DNA of 64,000 nt from Bacillus dicomae. GTDB taxonomy: Bacteria; Bacillota; Bacilli; Bacillales; Bacillaceae_G. The DNA is taken from the NCBI RefSeq assembly GCF_006494425.1, contig NZ_VHIV01000002.1, forward strand, positions 806,001-870,000. The letters are read 5' to 3'. The translations under genes were made by a program, and so were the position numbers. This document shows positions 10,141 to 19,132 of the stretch, one piece after another. The stretch's first letter is position 1. Each line of letters opens with the position of its first letter. The notes below the pieces were generated by a model, which saw only the letters and a program-made list of their open reading frames with translations, was not told the DNA's origin and searched no databases.

Positions 10141-11415
10141 ATGGAGCTGATCCGTGATTTAATGATCCAAATTGCCATCATTATTTTGCCACTATTTTTA
10201 TATGAAGCGATTCGTCTAAATCGTTATCAAGAAATGCCTCCGAAGCCGAACCGCTACTTTATTATGTTTCTATCTAGCGTTACACTCATTCTCTCCATGA
10301 CATACTCTATTTGTTTTGGTGACATTTGTGGGTATAACTTTCACCCAATCCCGATTGTTAGTGGTTTACTATATGGTGGGATTGTCGGTTTAATTCCGGC
10401 CGTTATTTTTGTTGCATATGAATGGGTGCTAAAAGGAATGAGCCTTCTCCCAGTCATAGAAGTAATATTCCTATTGATAGTTCCATTGTTTTTATCAAAG
10501 AAATGGTCTCTATTTTCAAGGGATAAGAAGCTAATTTTAGCATTTATGATTTCATCATTGTACGTGCTTGTTTCTTTAGTGATTGGCATGATTAACGTTC
10601 TGTTAGAAACGGGGTTTACACCGTATGTTTCGCACTTATATAGCGGATATATATTTGCTTCGCTTATTATGGTTATGACAATGGTATTTCAGGTGTACTT
10701 AACAGAATATTTAAATGAAAATGCAATACTACGTACAGAGATGCAAAAGTCAGAAAAGCTTAATATTGTAAGTGAGTTAGCGGCAAGTGTTGCACATGAG
10801 GTTCGAAACCCGCTCACTGTTGTTCGTGGTTTTATTCAATTGCTAGAAAGTACGGAAGATGTGAAGAATAAGGATTATATGCGTCTCGTACTAGCCGAAT
10901 TGGACCGAGCAGAACAAATTATTTCAGATTATTTAAATTTAGCAAGGCCACAAATTGAGAAAAAGGAACACATTTGCTTATCGGCACAATTAATAGAAAT
11001 GACTACACTTATGTCATCATTTGCAGCTATGCAAGGTGTATATTTACAAGTTGAGATTTCTGAAAGCCTTTATACAATCGGTGATAAGACAAAATTGAAG
11101 CAAGCAATTATGAATGTTGTTAAAAATGGTATTGAAGCCATTCAAGGAAATAAAGGATATTTAAAAGTAACGGCTATGCAAAAAGATGAAACGATTGTAA
11201 TAAGAGTTAAAGATAGTGGTGTTGGAATGACGAAAGAACAGTTAGCAAGGCTCGGACAACCATATTATTCTTTAAAAGAAAAAGGGACAGGATTAGGGCT
11301 TATGGTAACATTTAGTATTTTACAAGCGCATAATGGTACACTGGAATATAAAAGCGAAAGTGGGAAAGGGACCGAAGCGATTATTATATTGCCAGCTGTA
11401 AGAAATAAGGAATAA
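10141..11415 (+). CDS. Orphan membrane sensor histidine kinase of the sporulation-kinase type
   Basis: This is a 424-residue protein. Residues 1-190 hold about six membrane segments resembling the 5TM-5TMR_LYT sensor of KinB-like kinases. The HisKA box ELAASVAHEVRNPLTVVRGF puts the phosphorylated His at 219. The ATPase domain shows an N box (KNGIEAI), G1 (VKDSGVGMT) and G2 (GTGLGLMV). No response regulator gene is adjacent, as for kinases feeding the Spo0F phosphorelay. In the B. cereus group several such kinases act in sporulation; assigning this one to Spo0F is inference from H-box similarity and orphan status. The start at 10141 follows GGGGATGAGAGG. Confidence 0.85.
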   Translation: MELIRDLMIQIAIIILPLFLYEAIRLNRYQEMPPKPNRYFIMFLSSVTLILSMTYSICFGDICGYNFHPIPIVSGLLYGGIVGLIPAVIFVAYEWVLKGMSLLPVIEVIFLLIVPLFLSKKWSLFSRDKKLILAFMISSLYVLVSLVIGMINVLLETGFTPYVSHLYSGYIFASLIMVMTMVFQVYLTEYLNENAILRTEMQKSEKLNIVSELAASVAHEVRNPLTVVRGFIQLLESTEDVKNKDYMRLVLAELDRAEQIISDYLNLARPQIEKKEHICLSAQLIEMTTLMSSFAAMQGVYLQVEISESLYTIGDKTKLKQAIMNVVKNGIEAIQGNKGYLKVTAMQKDETIVIRVKDSGVGMTKEQLARLGQPYYSLKEKGTGLGLMVTFSILQAHNGTLEYKSESGKGTEAIIILPAVRNKE

Positions 11416-11440
11416 AAGTTACCAATGGAAGGTAACTTTT
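11414..11440. terminator. Bidirectional terminator after the histidine kinase
   Basis: A perfect 10-bp stem (11414-11423 with 11431-11440) with flanking A and T tracts lies between convergent genes. Confidence 0.8.
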
Positions 11441-11453
11441 TATTTTGTATTGT

Positions 11454-12203
11454 TTATTCATTTGTTTTTTCTTGTTTTGCTCGGCTAAATAAACTTTTAA
11501 ATGATTGCAAGAATCCTTGCTCTTTTGAGGCAGCAACCATTCTTTTTGTTTCTTGAATTTCACGAATAACTTGCATAAGTTGTGCATCACGGTTACTGTC
11601 TTTGTTATAAATTTGATTTACGAGTTTATTCATTTTTTCTTCTTGTTTAGATTCTCGTTTATACATATGATTCATTAATAAGTCCATTTTTTCTTTTTGC
11701 AAGGCATCTGTTTGAGCCGCATGATCTACTAACTCTTGTAGCATTTTTTCTTGAGAGCCTTCTTTTACATAAACTTGTTGCATCAATTCATCTAGCTTTT
11801 CATCTTTTAAACGATTTTGGGTAATAAGAGTAGAATTTTGATGAATAATTGCTTCATTTAATTGAGCGAGCATCTCAAGTTTTAACATGAACTCCTCAAA
11901 GTTACGCCCATCCTCTTTTTCTTTCGGTTGTATTTCTTGCTTATCTTGTATAACTGGTACAGGTGGGGCCTTTTTTTCTTTTAAAATAATTGGTATCGTT
12001 TCTGAAATATCTTCTTGCAATGTAGCAGCTCTTTCATGTATAGATTTCAATAGTTTTAAATCATCTAGTTTATAAATACGAGCATCGGCTGTTTTGGAAA
12101 TGATATAACCGTGTTCCTCTAACAGTTGACTATATTTGCGGACTATATGTTTTGGGATGCCTGTTTTATTCGTGACATCTTTCGTTTTATAGGTAGCTTC
12201 CAT
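11454..12203 (-). CDS. MerR-like HTH protein with repetitive coiled coil and DUF3967-type C-terminus
   Basis: The 249 residues begin with a MerR/RacA-like winged helix (TKDVTNKTGIPKHIVRKYSQ, residues 7-26), followed by a Pro/Lys linker near 78-98 and a long heptad-rich region from about 100 to 220. Within it a unit is imperfectly repeated: LMQQVYVKEGSQEKM, LMNHMYKRESKQEEKM, LVNQIYNKDSNRDAQ. The end (QLMQVIREIQETKRMV) fits the DUF3967 family as I recall it. The layout recalls RacA, which ties DNA to the cell pole, but the DNA target and function here are unknown. It is preceded by GGGGAGGAAA and convergent with the kinase gene. Confidence 0.75.
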   Translation of the reverse strand: MEATYKTKDVTNKTGIPKHIVRKYSQLLEEHGYIISKTADARIYKLDDLKLLKSIHERAATLQEDISETIPIILKEKKAPPVPVIQDKQEIQPKEKEDGRNFEEFMLKLEMLAQLNEAIIHQNSTLITQNRLKDEKLDELMQQVYVKEGSQEKMLQELVDHAAQTDALQKEKMDLLMNHMYKRESKQEEKMNKLVNQIYNKDSNRDAQLMQVIREIQETKRMVAASKEQGFLQSFKSLFSRAKQEKTNE

Positions 12204-12394
12204 GATATTTCCTCCCCAAAAAGTATCGTATATATCATTTCAATCTTTTATGAGGACTTCCTTTGAAAAAGAATGTCGGAAGGTTATTAGTTTTCTACAG
12301 CATTAGTGAAAAGGTGAAGAAAAATGATAGTTTTTGGCGGAATGACGAAGAAGAGCTAAAATAATGTCTGAAAACATATACAGGGGAAGTTTGT

Positions 12395-12400
12395 TATAAT
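12395..12400 (+). promoter_or_regulatory. -10 element of nucA-nin, weak -35
   Basis: TATAAT lies 40 bases before the nucA start. No good -35 hexamer is found 17 bp upstream (AAACAT region), as expected of an activator-dependent promoter. An A-tract/T-tract pair near 12323-12336 is only loosely like a ComK half box. Confidence 0.4.
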
Positions 12401-12439
12401 AACTGAGGAAAAGAAACTGGTAGAACCATGGAGGTATAC

Positions 12440-12874
12440 ATGAAGCAATTAAAAGGTATTATCATTTCAATTATTGCAATTCTTTCTATTGTAGTAGCGG
12501 TTTATGAAGTACTTGTTCCAGAGGAAACAAGTATCAAAAAAACAAATGCATATGATCAAGTTCTAGAATTTCCGAAAGAGCGATATCCAGAGACAGGAAA
12601 ACATATTACGGATGCGATAAAAGAAGGACATTCAGAAGTTTGTACAATCGACCGTGGTGGTGCTGCGGATAGAAGAAAATTATCGTTAGCCCCATACCCA
12701 TCAAAAAAAGGGTATGATCGTGATGAGTGGCCAATGGCGATGTGTAAAGAAGGCGGAAAAGGAGCACATATTGAATATATAAGTCCGGCAGATAACCGCG
12801 GAGCAGGGTCTTGGGTAGGAAATAAGTTAGATAAATACCCAGATGGTACGCGTGTGAAATTTGACGTAAAGTAG
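12440..12874 (+). CDS. nucA: DNA-entry nuclease NucA (NucA/NucB family)
   Basis: The ATG at 12440 follows GGAGG with 5-base spacing; the in-frame ATG at 12428 contains that ribosome site and is rejected. The 144-residue protein has an N-terminal membrane segment (residues 6-25) and the NucA/NucB nuclease core: [38 protein letters not shown] and [13 protein letters not shown]. In B. subtilis NucA is a membrane-bound nuclease that cuts bound DNA during competence. It matches NucA better than secreted sporulation NucB, and the next gene encodes the NucA inhibitor, which strengthens the call. Confidence 0.9.
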   Translation: MKQLKGIIISIIAILSIVVAVYEVLVPEETSIKKTNAYDQVLEFPKERYPETGKHITDAIKEGHSEVCTIDRGGAADRRKLSLAPYPSKKGYDRDEWPMAMCKEGGKGAHIEYISPADNRGAGSWVGNKLDKYPDGTRVKFDVK

Positions 12875-12910
12875 TAGTTGTATATTTCATAATGAAGGAG
12901 GAGATGAAAT

Positions 12911-13300
12911 ATGGAGTTAACCATTTCTTATTCGCAATTAATGTTGATGAACTATGACGGTGAGCAGCCTTACGTTGACTGGACGGATGAAGATTTTGAA
13001 AGAGGATATGCGAAGGCGGATGGAACTGTTATTTTTGAAGCACTCTCTGATTATACTTGTGAAGTAAAAGTGACTTGCGGGAAACATATTGAGAAAGAAG
13101 AAGTGATTAGAACGGTTACAGTTCCTTTTACAGTTGAAAATGAATGTATCGTTATAACAAGTATTCTTTCAAATAAATTTCAAATCCCTATTCCGAATGG
13201 TGAGTATACAGTTGTATTACAGGCAACTCCTCTTGAAGAACCAACGGATGATGAATTATATAAAATACAATACGAATTCTTTTTTGAAAGTAAAGAATAA
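12911..13300 (+). CDS. nin: NucA inhibitor Nin (ComJ)
   Basis: The 129-residue protein has the ComJ/Nin pattern: ELTISYSQL at the start, DWTDEDFERGYAKADGTVIF and a beta-rich remainder with VTVPFTVENECIVITS. In B. subtilis Nin binds and inhibits the DNA-entry nuclease NucA, protecting the cell from its own nuclease. It lies 36 bases after nucA with a strong AAGGAGGAGATG site, so the two are one operon arranged like nuclease and immunity genes. No signal peptide is seen. Confidence 0.88.
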   Translation: MELTISYSQLMLMNYDGEQPYVDWTDEDFERGYAKADGTVIFEALSDYTCEVKVTCGKHIEKEEVIRTVTVPFTVENECIVITSILSNKFQIPIPNGEYTVVLQATPLEEPTDDELYKIQYEFFFESKE

Positions 13301-13336
13301 AAAATGGGTTATCCTCAAAAAGGATAACCCATTTTT
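13300..13336. terminator. Bidirectional terminator between nin and metE
   Basis: A perfect 16-bp stem (13300-13315 with 13321-13336) with A and T flanks serves both convergent units. Confidence 0.9.
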
Positions 13337-13337
13337 C

Positions 13338-15626
13338 TTATGCGTTTGTTTTTAGTAGGGAACGAGCATCTTTTGCTGCTTGCACCATATGTTCTAGAGC
13401 TGGAATAACTTCTTCTGTTCTTCTCGTTTTTAAACCACAATCAGGATTAATCCAGAAATATTTAGGATCGCATACTTCTAAAGATTGTTCTACGATTTTA
13501 TACATTTCATCTTTGCTTGGTACACGTGGGCTATGAATATCATATACACCTAGACCGATGCCTTTTTCATATGTTGTATGTTTTAATGTATCAATAAATT
13601 CACCGTGACTTCTTGATGTTTCGATAGAAATCACATCTGCATCTAATGCGCGAATCGCATCAACAATATCTTCGAAGTTACTGTAACACATATGTGTATG
13701 AATTTGTGTTTCATTTGCTACAGAAGAAGTTGCTAAAAGGAAGGATTGTACTGCCCATGTAATATAAGCGTCCCAATCTTTTTCTTTTAGTGGCATTCCT
13801 TCACGAAGTGCTGGCTCATCGACTTGAATTACTCGAATTCCAGAAGATTCAAGTAGTTCAATTTCATGACGAAGAGCTAATGCAATTTGATATGAAACTT
13901 CTTTTCTTGGAATGTCATTTCGGACGAAGGACCAATTTAAAATCGTAACAGGCCCAGTTAACATTCCTTTTACAACTTTCTCTGTTAAGCTTTGTGCATA
14001 AACCGTTTCCTTAATAGTCATTCCGTTAATAAAGGCTACATCACCATAAATAACAGGTGGTTTTACGCAGCGGGAACCGTATGATTGTACCCAACCGTTT
14101 TTAGTGAATGAGAAACCAGCAAGGCGCTCGCCGAAATATTCAACCATGTCAGTTCTTTCAAATTCACCATGTACAAGAACATCAAGACCAATTTCTTCTT
14201 GGTAACGAATCCATTTTTCTGTCTCTTTTTCAATAAATTGTTCATATTGTTCATTTGAAATAACACCGTTACGCCATTCTTTTCGCGTTTGGCGAACTTC
14301 AGTTGTTTGCGGGAAGCTACCGATAGTCGTTGTTGGTAACAACGGTAACTTCAGGGCAACTTGTTGTAATTCATATCGTTTTTCAAATGGAAGAGGACGT
14401 GAAAAATCTTCTTCTTTGAGTGCTGTGCGTGCTGCTTTGACATCTTCTCGGTTACGTGCAGCAGATGAACGAATTGTATGATGTACGTTTCTATATGTTT
14501 CTAGCTCATTACTAATGCTTTCTGTACCTTGAGTCAGAGCGGAATGAATAAGAACTAACTCTTCTAATTTTTGATTTGCAAATGCTAGCGCATCAAATAG
14601 CTCAGTCGATAAGTGAGTTTCTTCTGTTTTATCGATTGGCGTATGCAATAAGCTACAAGAAGGCTGAACGATGAAATCTTTCGTTTGGACTTGTTTTTGT
14701 AACGTTGTAAATAACGTAAGAACTTCATCAAGGTCAGCTCTCCAAATGTTACGGCCATCTATACAACCAACAGCTAAAGTTTTATCAGCTGGGAATCCAT
14801 ATTTTGAAATAGCATTTAGATTACCTTCTTTACCGTGAACGAAATCTAAACCAATACCTGATACTGGGAATGTAATAATTTCTTCATAGTTTTCTTCTAC
14901 ACTATCAAAATATGTTTGTAAGAGAAGAGTCGCATTTGGAACTTCTTTACGAATAGCTTCATAAATTTCTTTTGCTTGTTGAACTTCGTCTTTCGTTAAA
15001 GAAGCGAAAATCGGTTCATCAACTTGAATGACTTGTGCACCCGCTGCATGTAGTTCTGAAAGCAGTTGTACGTAAGGTGCAACTAACTGTTTTAAAATCG
15101 TAGCAAATTGCTCTTGTGTATAGCCTTTCGCTAATTTTAAGAAAGTATATGGTCCTAAAATAACAGGTTTTCCATCTACTCCTAATTCTTGTTTTGCTTC
15201 TTCGTATAAGCGAAGTGGACGATTATCTTTTAAAGAGATTTGTAATCCCGCTTCATATTCAGGAACGATATAATGATAGTTTGTGTTAAACCATTTTGTC
15301 ATTTCAGAAGCTACGTGATCTTTAGAGCCGCGCGCCATTGCGAAATATACATCAAGGTAAGATGTAAACTCAGAAAAACGTGATGGAATAAATCCTAGCA
15401 TATAAGCAGTATCCAAAACGTGATCATAATATGTAAAATCGCCAACTGGAATAAGTTCAATCCCTTTTTCTTGCTGTGCTTTAACGTGTTGTAGGCGAAT
15501 TTCTTTCATTGTTGTTAAAAATTGTTCTTCACCGATTTTATTGGACCAAAAAGCTTCCAATGTTTTTTTCCACTCTCGTTGTAGTCCGATACGTGGATAA
15601 CCTAAATTACTTGTTTGAATTGCCAT
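13338..15626 (-). CDS. metE: Cobalamin-independent methionine synthase
   Basis: The 762-residue product matches MetE length and has both barrel halves. It transfers the methyl group of 5-methyltetrahydropteroyl-polyglutamate to homocysteine. Zinc-ligand motifs HTHMCYSNF and [11 protein letters not shown] are present, as is the family opening [11 protein letters not shown]. The start ATG at 15626 follows GGGAGGAA. A cobalamin riboswitch precedes it, so it is likely shut off when B12 permits the alternative MetH enzyme. No other coding gene is in this unit. Confidence 0.96.
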   Translation of the reverse strand: MAIQTSNLGYPRIGLQREWKKTLEAFWSNKIGEEQFLTTMKEIRLQHVKAQQEKGIELIPVGDFTYYDHVLDTAYMLGFIPSRFSEFTSYLDVYFAMARGSKDHVASEMTKWFNTNYHYIVPEYEAGLQISLKDNRPLRLYEEAKQELGVDGKPVILGPYTFLKLAKGYTQEQFATILKQLVAPYVQLLSELHAAGAQVIQVDEPIFASLTKDEVQQAKEIYEAIRKEVPNATLLLQTYFDSVEENYEEIITFPVSGIGLDFVHGKEGNLNAISKYGFPADKTLAVGCIDGRNIWRADLDEVLTLFTTLQKQVQTKDFIVQPSCSLLHTPIDKTEETHLSTELFDALAFANQKLEELVLIHSALTQGTESISNELETYRNVHHTIRSSAARNREDVKAARTALKEEDFSRPLPFEKRYELQQVALKLPLLPTTTIGSFPQTTEVRQTRKEWRNGVISNEQYEQFIEKETEKWIRYQEEIGLDVLVHGEFERTDMVEYFGERLAGFSFTKNGWVQSYGSRCVKPPVIYGDVAFINGMTIKETVYAQSLTEKVVKGMLTGPVTILNWSFVRNDIPRKEVSYQIALALRHEIELLESSGIRVIQVDEPALREGMPLKEKDWDAYITWAVQSFLLATSSVANETQIHTHMCYSNFEDIVDAIRALDADVISIETSRSHGEFIDTLKHTTYEKGIGLGVYDIHSPRVPSKDEMYKIVEQSLEVCDPKYFWINPDCGLKTRRTEEVIPALEHMVQAAKDARSLLKTNA

Positions 15627-15694
15627 TTCAAATTCCTCCCTAATTGAAAGTAAGCATTTCCGTTTACTAGGAAATACCTATAACAAAAAGTATA

Positions 15695-15734
15695 AAGGCA
15701 TAGAAAATAAGCCTTCCTTTTTGTTTTAACACCT
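15695..15734 (-). promoter_or_regulatory. Expression platform of the metE riboswitch
   Basis: The minus-strand RNA after the aptamer has GGTGTTAAAAC (15723-15733), which can pair with the P1 3' strand, then a weak AAGGC/GCCTT hairpin (15695-15715) followed by TATACTTTTTG. The hairpin could be the terminator that forms when B12 stabilises P1. Confidence 0.45.
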
Positions 15735-15760
15735 CATCATCATCCGTGAATCTATCAGTG

Positions 15761-15952
15761 TTGTTAAAACAGGCAGGTCTCCTGACTTATGCTTCATATA
15801 ATTTCTTTCACCTTCCCGTTTTCACAGTGGCACCAAAAAGAAATCTCAGCATTTACAGTGGCGGGACCGTGTTGGAGTTTCACCAAGCTTCCCTTTTAAA
15901 CACGAAACAAAATGTTCGTGTACCCATTTTCCTTTTGAAAGGAATTTAACAA
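15761..15952 (-). ncRNA. Cobalamin (B12) riboswitch controlling metE
   Basis: On the minus strand the conserved elements occur in order: GGGAAGCTTGGTGAAACTCC, a CGGTCCCGCCACTGTAA segment, a second GCCACTGTGA element, and the B12 box AAGTCAGGAGACCTGCC. The ends pair as a P1 stem of 8 bp (15945-15952 with 15761-15768). The 3' strand of P1 can instead pair with 15723-15732 downstream, giving an obvious switch. Repression of a B12-independent enzyme by B12 is the expected logic. Confidence 0.92.
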
Positions 15953-15972
15953 GCGATATGATATTGAAACAA

Positions 15973-16002
15973 ATTCTAACACAATTTTTGGAATTTTGTC
16001 TA
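15973..16002 (-). promoter_or_regulatory. Promoter of the metE riboswitch transcript
   Basis: On the minus strand TAGACA (15997-16002) and TAGAAT (15973-15978) are 18 bp apart, with the start expected about 15 bases before the aptamer. Confidence 0.5.
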
Positions 16003-16274
16003 CTGTTTTAAAATAAGAAAATTCTAAAGTTTTTTTATTTTTATTATTCATATTTTTCTGATTAATAAAATAAGAAAATTGAATTAAACTTATATAGAAG
16101 TGTGTATCTGTACAGATATAGGACGCTAGTTATGTTATTTAACAACTGGTCCATATTTCGGAATAAGGAAGGGAATTGGATGGTTCTTTTTGAAATAGTA
16201 AGTTATCACAAAAAAAGAACAAAATAGCTATATAAAGATGAATATACTAAGTTTATAGAAAAGGGGAATTTCAA
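16003..16274. other. AT-rich intergenic region before the NUDIX gene
   Basis: No coding region is supported. It contains an imperfect hairpin near 16122-16153 (GGAC...GGTCC) and a GTTCTTTTT/AAAAAAGAAC inverted pair at 16184-16220 just before the NUDIX ribosome site, which might influence its expression. Confidence 0.35.
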
Positions 16275-16706
16275 TTGGAACAAAGTACACAAAATATTTA
16301 TTCACCGCCAAAACATATAGTTTCAGCAGCGACAATTGTAATGAATGAACAAAAAGAAATCCTATTAATCAAAGGACCTAAAAGAGGGGGGGAAATGCCA
16401 GGTGGACAAGTTGAAGAAGGAGAGTCTTTGAAAGATGCTGCAATAAGGGAAACTAAAGAGGAAACGGGTATTGATATTGAAGTTTTAAAATTTTGTGGAG
16501 TATTTCAAAATGTGAACCATTCAATATGTAATACGTTGTTTTTAGCTAGACCAGTTGGCGGTAAATTAACGACTACACCAGAAAGCCTGGAAGTAGGGTT
16601 TTATCCTATTGAACAGGCGTTAGAAATGGTGAGTTTTATGAATTTTAGACAAAGAATTGAATACAGTTTGGATGAAAATCAACAACCTTTTTATATAGAA
16701 TTTTAA
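16275..16706 (+). CDS. NUDIX hydrolase
   Basis: The TTG start at 16275 follows AAAAGGGG with good spacing. The 143-residue protein contains a complete Nudix box: GGQVEEGESLKDAA followed by IRETKEETGI, with the metal-binding REtkEE glutamates intact. The family hydrolyses nucleoside diphosphates linked to other groups; the substrate cannot be deduced. It stands alone, followed by about 90 bases of possibly decayed coding sequence and a terminator. Confidence 0.85.
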   Translation: MEQSTQNIYSPPKHIVSAATIVMNEQKEILLIKGPKRGGEMPGGQVEEGESLKDAAIRETKEETGIDIEVLKFCGVFQNVNHSICNTLFLARPVGGKLTTTPESLEVGFYPIEQALEMVSFMNFRQRIEYSLDENQQPFYIEF

Positions 16707-16792
16707 GGGGAAATCTTCCGTTATGGGATGCCGATGATGAAGAAATCCTTGTTATATTTTTGCGTGAAGTGAAGTATATTATATCGAAAATT

Positions 16793-16839
16793 AAACAAGC
16801 ATAACCCCAGCCTAATTTAGAATGGGGTTATGCTTGTTT
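16793..16839 (+). terminator. Terminator after the NUDIX gene
   Basis: A perfect 17-bp stem (16793-16809 with 16823-16839) is followed by TTTT. It could work in both directions, as padR ends nearby on the other strand. Confidence 0.8.
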
Positions 16840-16894
16840 TAGGTTTTAAAATTAAATAACTTTATTGTTTTTTTACAGTTTCTTCTTTATAAGT

Positions 16895-17452
16895 TTAACC
16901 TTCATCTATATCAATTTCTGAAAGTCGTCCTGCAACTGCATCTGTAAGAAGGGTGTTTAACCATTGCAATTCAACTGTAATATGTTCAATAACGCTTTGT
17001 AAAATATATAATTGTGCACGTGGAATTTGTCCTTTACTACAATCATAAATAGTTTGCATTTTATGTAAATATTGAACGGTATCATTTTTCTTCTTTTCTA
17101 AAATAGGAACTAACTCTTGATCATCACCAAAATGAGCGAAAGAGAGTGCTGAATAAATTGGTTTATATATTTGATTTTTTGCCTCGAATTGTTTTAATAG
17201 TAACGTGTGAAATAACCGTTTTCCTTCTTCTGTTATATGAAAGATTGTTTTATCTGGTCTATTCGTATCTCGAACAATAGTTGTAATACTAATTGCACCT
17301 TGCTTTTCTAATTGCTCGAAGGCGTAGTAAAGTGATCCTTTTGCATATTTAATATAACAATCCATGTTTCTTTCTTTCATGATGTACTGCACTTCATATG
17401 GATGTTTATCCCCTTCGAGTAGCAAGCCGAGAATGACTAATTTCATGCTCAT
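16895..17452 (-). CDS. PadR-family transcriptional regulator
   Basis: The 185-residue protein has an N-terminal winged helix (LVILGLLLEGDKHPYEVQYI, residues 5-24, then GSLYYAFEQLEKQGAI) and the C-terminal dimerising helices of PadR proteins with a VirR-like longer tail. ATG 17452 is chosen because AGGAG lies 10 bases upstream; the ATG two codons later is too far. It lies downstream of a multidrug-type MFS gene on the same strand, a common regulator-pump pairing, so it probably represses that pump. The inducing compound is unknown. Confidence 0.85.
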   Translation of the reverse strand: MSMKLVILGLLLEGDKHPYEVQYIMKERNMDCYIKYAKGSLYYAFEQLEKQGAISITTIVRDTNRPDKTIFHITEEGKRLFHTLLLKQFEAKNQIYKPIYSALSFAHFGDDQELVPILEKKKNDTVQYLHKMQTIYDCSKGQIPRAQLYILQSVIEHITVELQWLNTLLTDAVAGRLSEIDIDEG

Positions 17453-17471
17453 GCTGTTTCAACTCCTGTAT

Positions 17472-17512
17472 ATAGAAACTTAATCCCGATTGGTGAGGGA
17501 TTAAGTTTCTAT
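17472..17512. repeat. 16-bp inverted repeat in the padR leader
   Basis: Arms 17472-17487 and 17497-17512 are exact reverse complements with a 9-base loop, ending about 20 bases before the padR start and next to its ribosome site. It may be a leader hairpin controlling translation or an operator. Confidence 0.65.
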
Positions 17513-17541
17513 GCTGATTAAAGTTTTACTCTATATATTAT

Positions 17542-17578
17542 AAACGGCATACCCTTTTTCATAAAGGGTATGCCGTTT
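17542..17578. terminator. Hairpin between the MFS gene and padR
   Basis: A 16-bp stem (17542-17557 with 17563-17578, loop TTCAT) follows the MFS stop codon. On the minus strand it is followed by TTTATAATAT, where TATAAT could also be the padR -10, so it may separate two units. Confidence 0.65.
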
Positions 17579-17590
17579 CTTTTTTCTATA

Positions 17591-19132
17591 CTAACTTACT
17601 TGCTTTTGTTTTTGTTTCGTTTTTGGTCCGGTAAAGAGGCGTTCATTGCCCATAAGTAAAATACAAATAATACTTAATACAGCCGGGATAAGTGCCCAGA
17701 AGAATGTACTGGCAATAGATGTAGCAAGAGCTTCTTTAATTCCAGTTAATATTTCAGCTGGTATTTTATCGGTAGCACCTGGTGATAATAAGAAACTTGT
17801 GTCTCCACCCTTTGGGGCTAATTTCGCTAGTTCAGGAGGGAACACGGTGTTTAGTTTATCTGTAAAAATATGATTTTGAATGGTACCGAAAATCGTTACA
17901 CCAAGAGTCATACCGAGTGAACGGAAGAATGAGTTTGTTGATGTAGCAGAACCACGGTCTCTCATTTCTAATTTGTGGATAGAAGACATACTTAAAACTG
18001 AGAATGAGAAACCAACACCCAGTCCAGCGAGAACCATAAATAGTGTTACGAGTACACGTGGTGTGTCCATTGTTAAAGTACTTAGTAAATAAATACCAAG
18101 AACGAAGAAAACTCCAGATGCCATCATGATGTTACGATAACTTGTTCGAGAAGCTAACTGTCCACCTGTTTGACTTCCAATTACAGAGCCGACCATCATA
18201 GGTGTTAAAATCAATCCAGCATTTGAGGCTGAACCGCCGAGAACACCTTGAACGAAGATTGGGATATAAACTGTGCAGATGATAAAAGCGGCACCATAGA
18301 AAAAGGCAACGCCTTGGCTAGCTGCGAATAAAGGTTTTTTAAATAGATGGAAAGAAATGATAGGCTCGGTTGCTTTTCTTTCTACGAAGAAGAAAATAAC
18401 AAGCATAATAACAACTGTTGTAAATAAGCCGATAATTACAGTGGAATTCCATGCGTATTCTTTACCACCAAGTTCTAAGGCGAACATTAAGCAAACGATG
18501 CTAATAACAAGTGTAATAGCGCCGGCCCAATCAATTTTTTGTTTTCTAAATTCTAGAGATTCACTGTAGTATTTAGTAATAAAGAAGAAGGAGATAAGTC
18601 CTAATGGAATATTAATATAGAAGACCCAATGCCAACTTATATAGTCCGTAATATAAGCACCTAATAAAGGACCAAATACACTAGATGTCCCGAAAACCGC
18701 ACCGAATAGACCTGTCATTTTTCCGCGCTTTTCTGGTGGGAATATGTCGTACATAATTGTGAAGGCGATAGGCATAAGAGCGCCGCCACCGATCCCTTGA
18801 ATTGCTCTATAAATACTTAGCTGCTCAATACTAGATGCTGTTCCGCAAAGTGCGGAACCGAATAGGAAAAGAATGAGGCCACCAATATAAAAACGTTTCC
18901 GTCCGTACATATCAGAAAGCTTTCCGAAGATAGGCATCCCTGCCATTGTTGCTACCATATATGCAGACGTGACCCAAACGAACTTGTCAAATCCTCCTAG
19001 ATCTCCAACGATCGTTGCCATTGCTGTTGCAACGATTGTGTTATCCATTGCTGCCATTAAAATACCAAGTAGTAAACCAGCAACAACAAATTTTGTCTTT
19101 TTGGAGTCTTTTTTTGATAATTGAGATTCCAA
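17591..19132 (-). CDS. MFS drug efflux transporter, 14-TM DHA2 (EmrB/QacA) family
   Basis: The TTG start at 19132 follows GGAGGGTT. The 513-residue protein has about 14 membrane segments. DHA2 signatures seen are MDNTIVATAMATI in TM1, GKLSDMYGRKRFYIGG (motif A) and FGTSSVFGPLLGAYI (motif C, marking drug/proton antiporters). It should export hydrophobic or cationic compounds using the proton gradient. The promoter at 19251-19278 contains a perfect palindrome and the PadR gene follows, which suggests inducible expression. The natural substrate cannot be predicted. Confidence 0.9.
   Translation of the reverse strand: MESQLSKKDSKKTKFVVAGLLLGILMAAMDNTIVATAMATIVGDLGGFDKFVWVTSAYMVATMAGMPIFGKLSDMYGRKRFYIGGLILFLFGSALCGTASSIEQLSIYRAIQGIGGGALMPIAFTIMYDIFPPEKRGKMTGLFGAVFGTSSVFGPLLGAYITDYISWHWVFYINIPLGLISFFFITKYYSESLEFRKQKIDWAGAITLVISIVCLMFALELGGKEYAWNSTVIIGLFTTVVIMLVIFFFVERKATEPIISFHLFKKPLFAASQGVAFFYGAAFIICTVYIPIFVQGVLGGSASNAGLILTPMMVGSVIGSQTGGQLASRTSYRNIMMASGVFFVLGIYLLSTLTMDTPRVLVTLFMVLAGLGVGFSFSVLSMSSIHKLEMRDRGSATSTNSFFRSLGMTLGVTIFGTIQNHIFTDKLNTVFPPELAKLAPKGGDTSFLLSPGATDKIPAEILTGIKEALATSIASTFFWALIPAVLSIICILLMGNERLFTGPKTKQKQKQVS

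Noticed and set aside
12556-12924. Antisense frames over nucA
   Set aside because: No ribosome site or recognisable domain; nucA on the plus strand is clear.
15746-15949. 67-residue plus-strand open frame
   Set aside because: It lies antisense over the cobalamin riboswitch of metE; its bases are explained by the conserved RNA, and it has no ribosome site.
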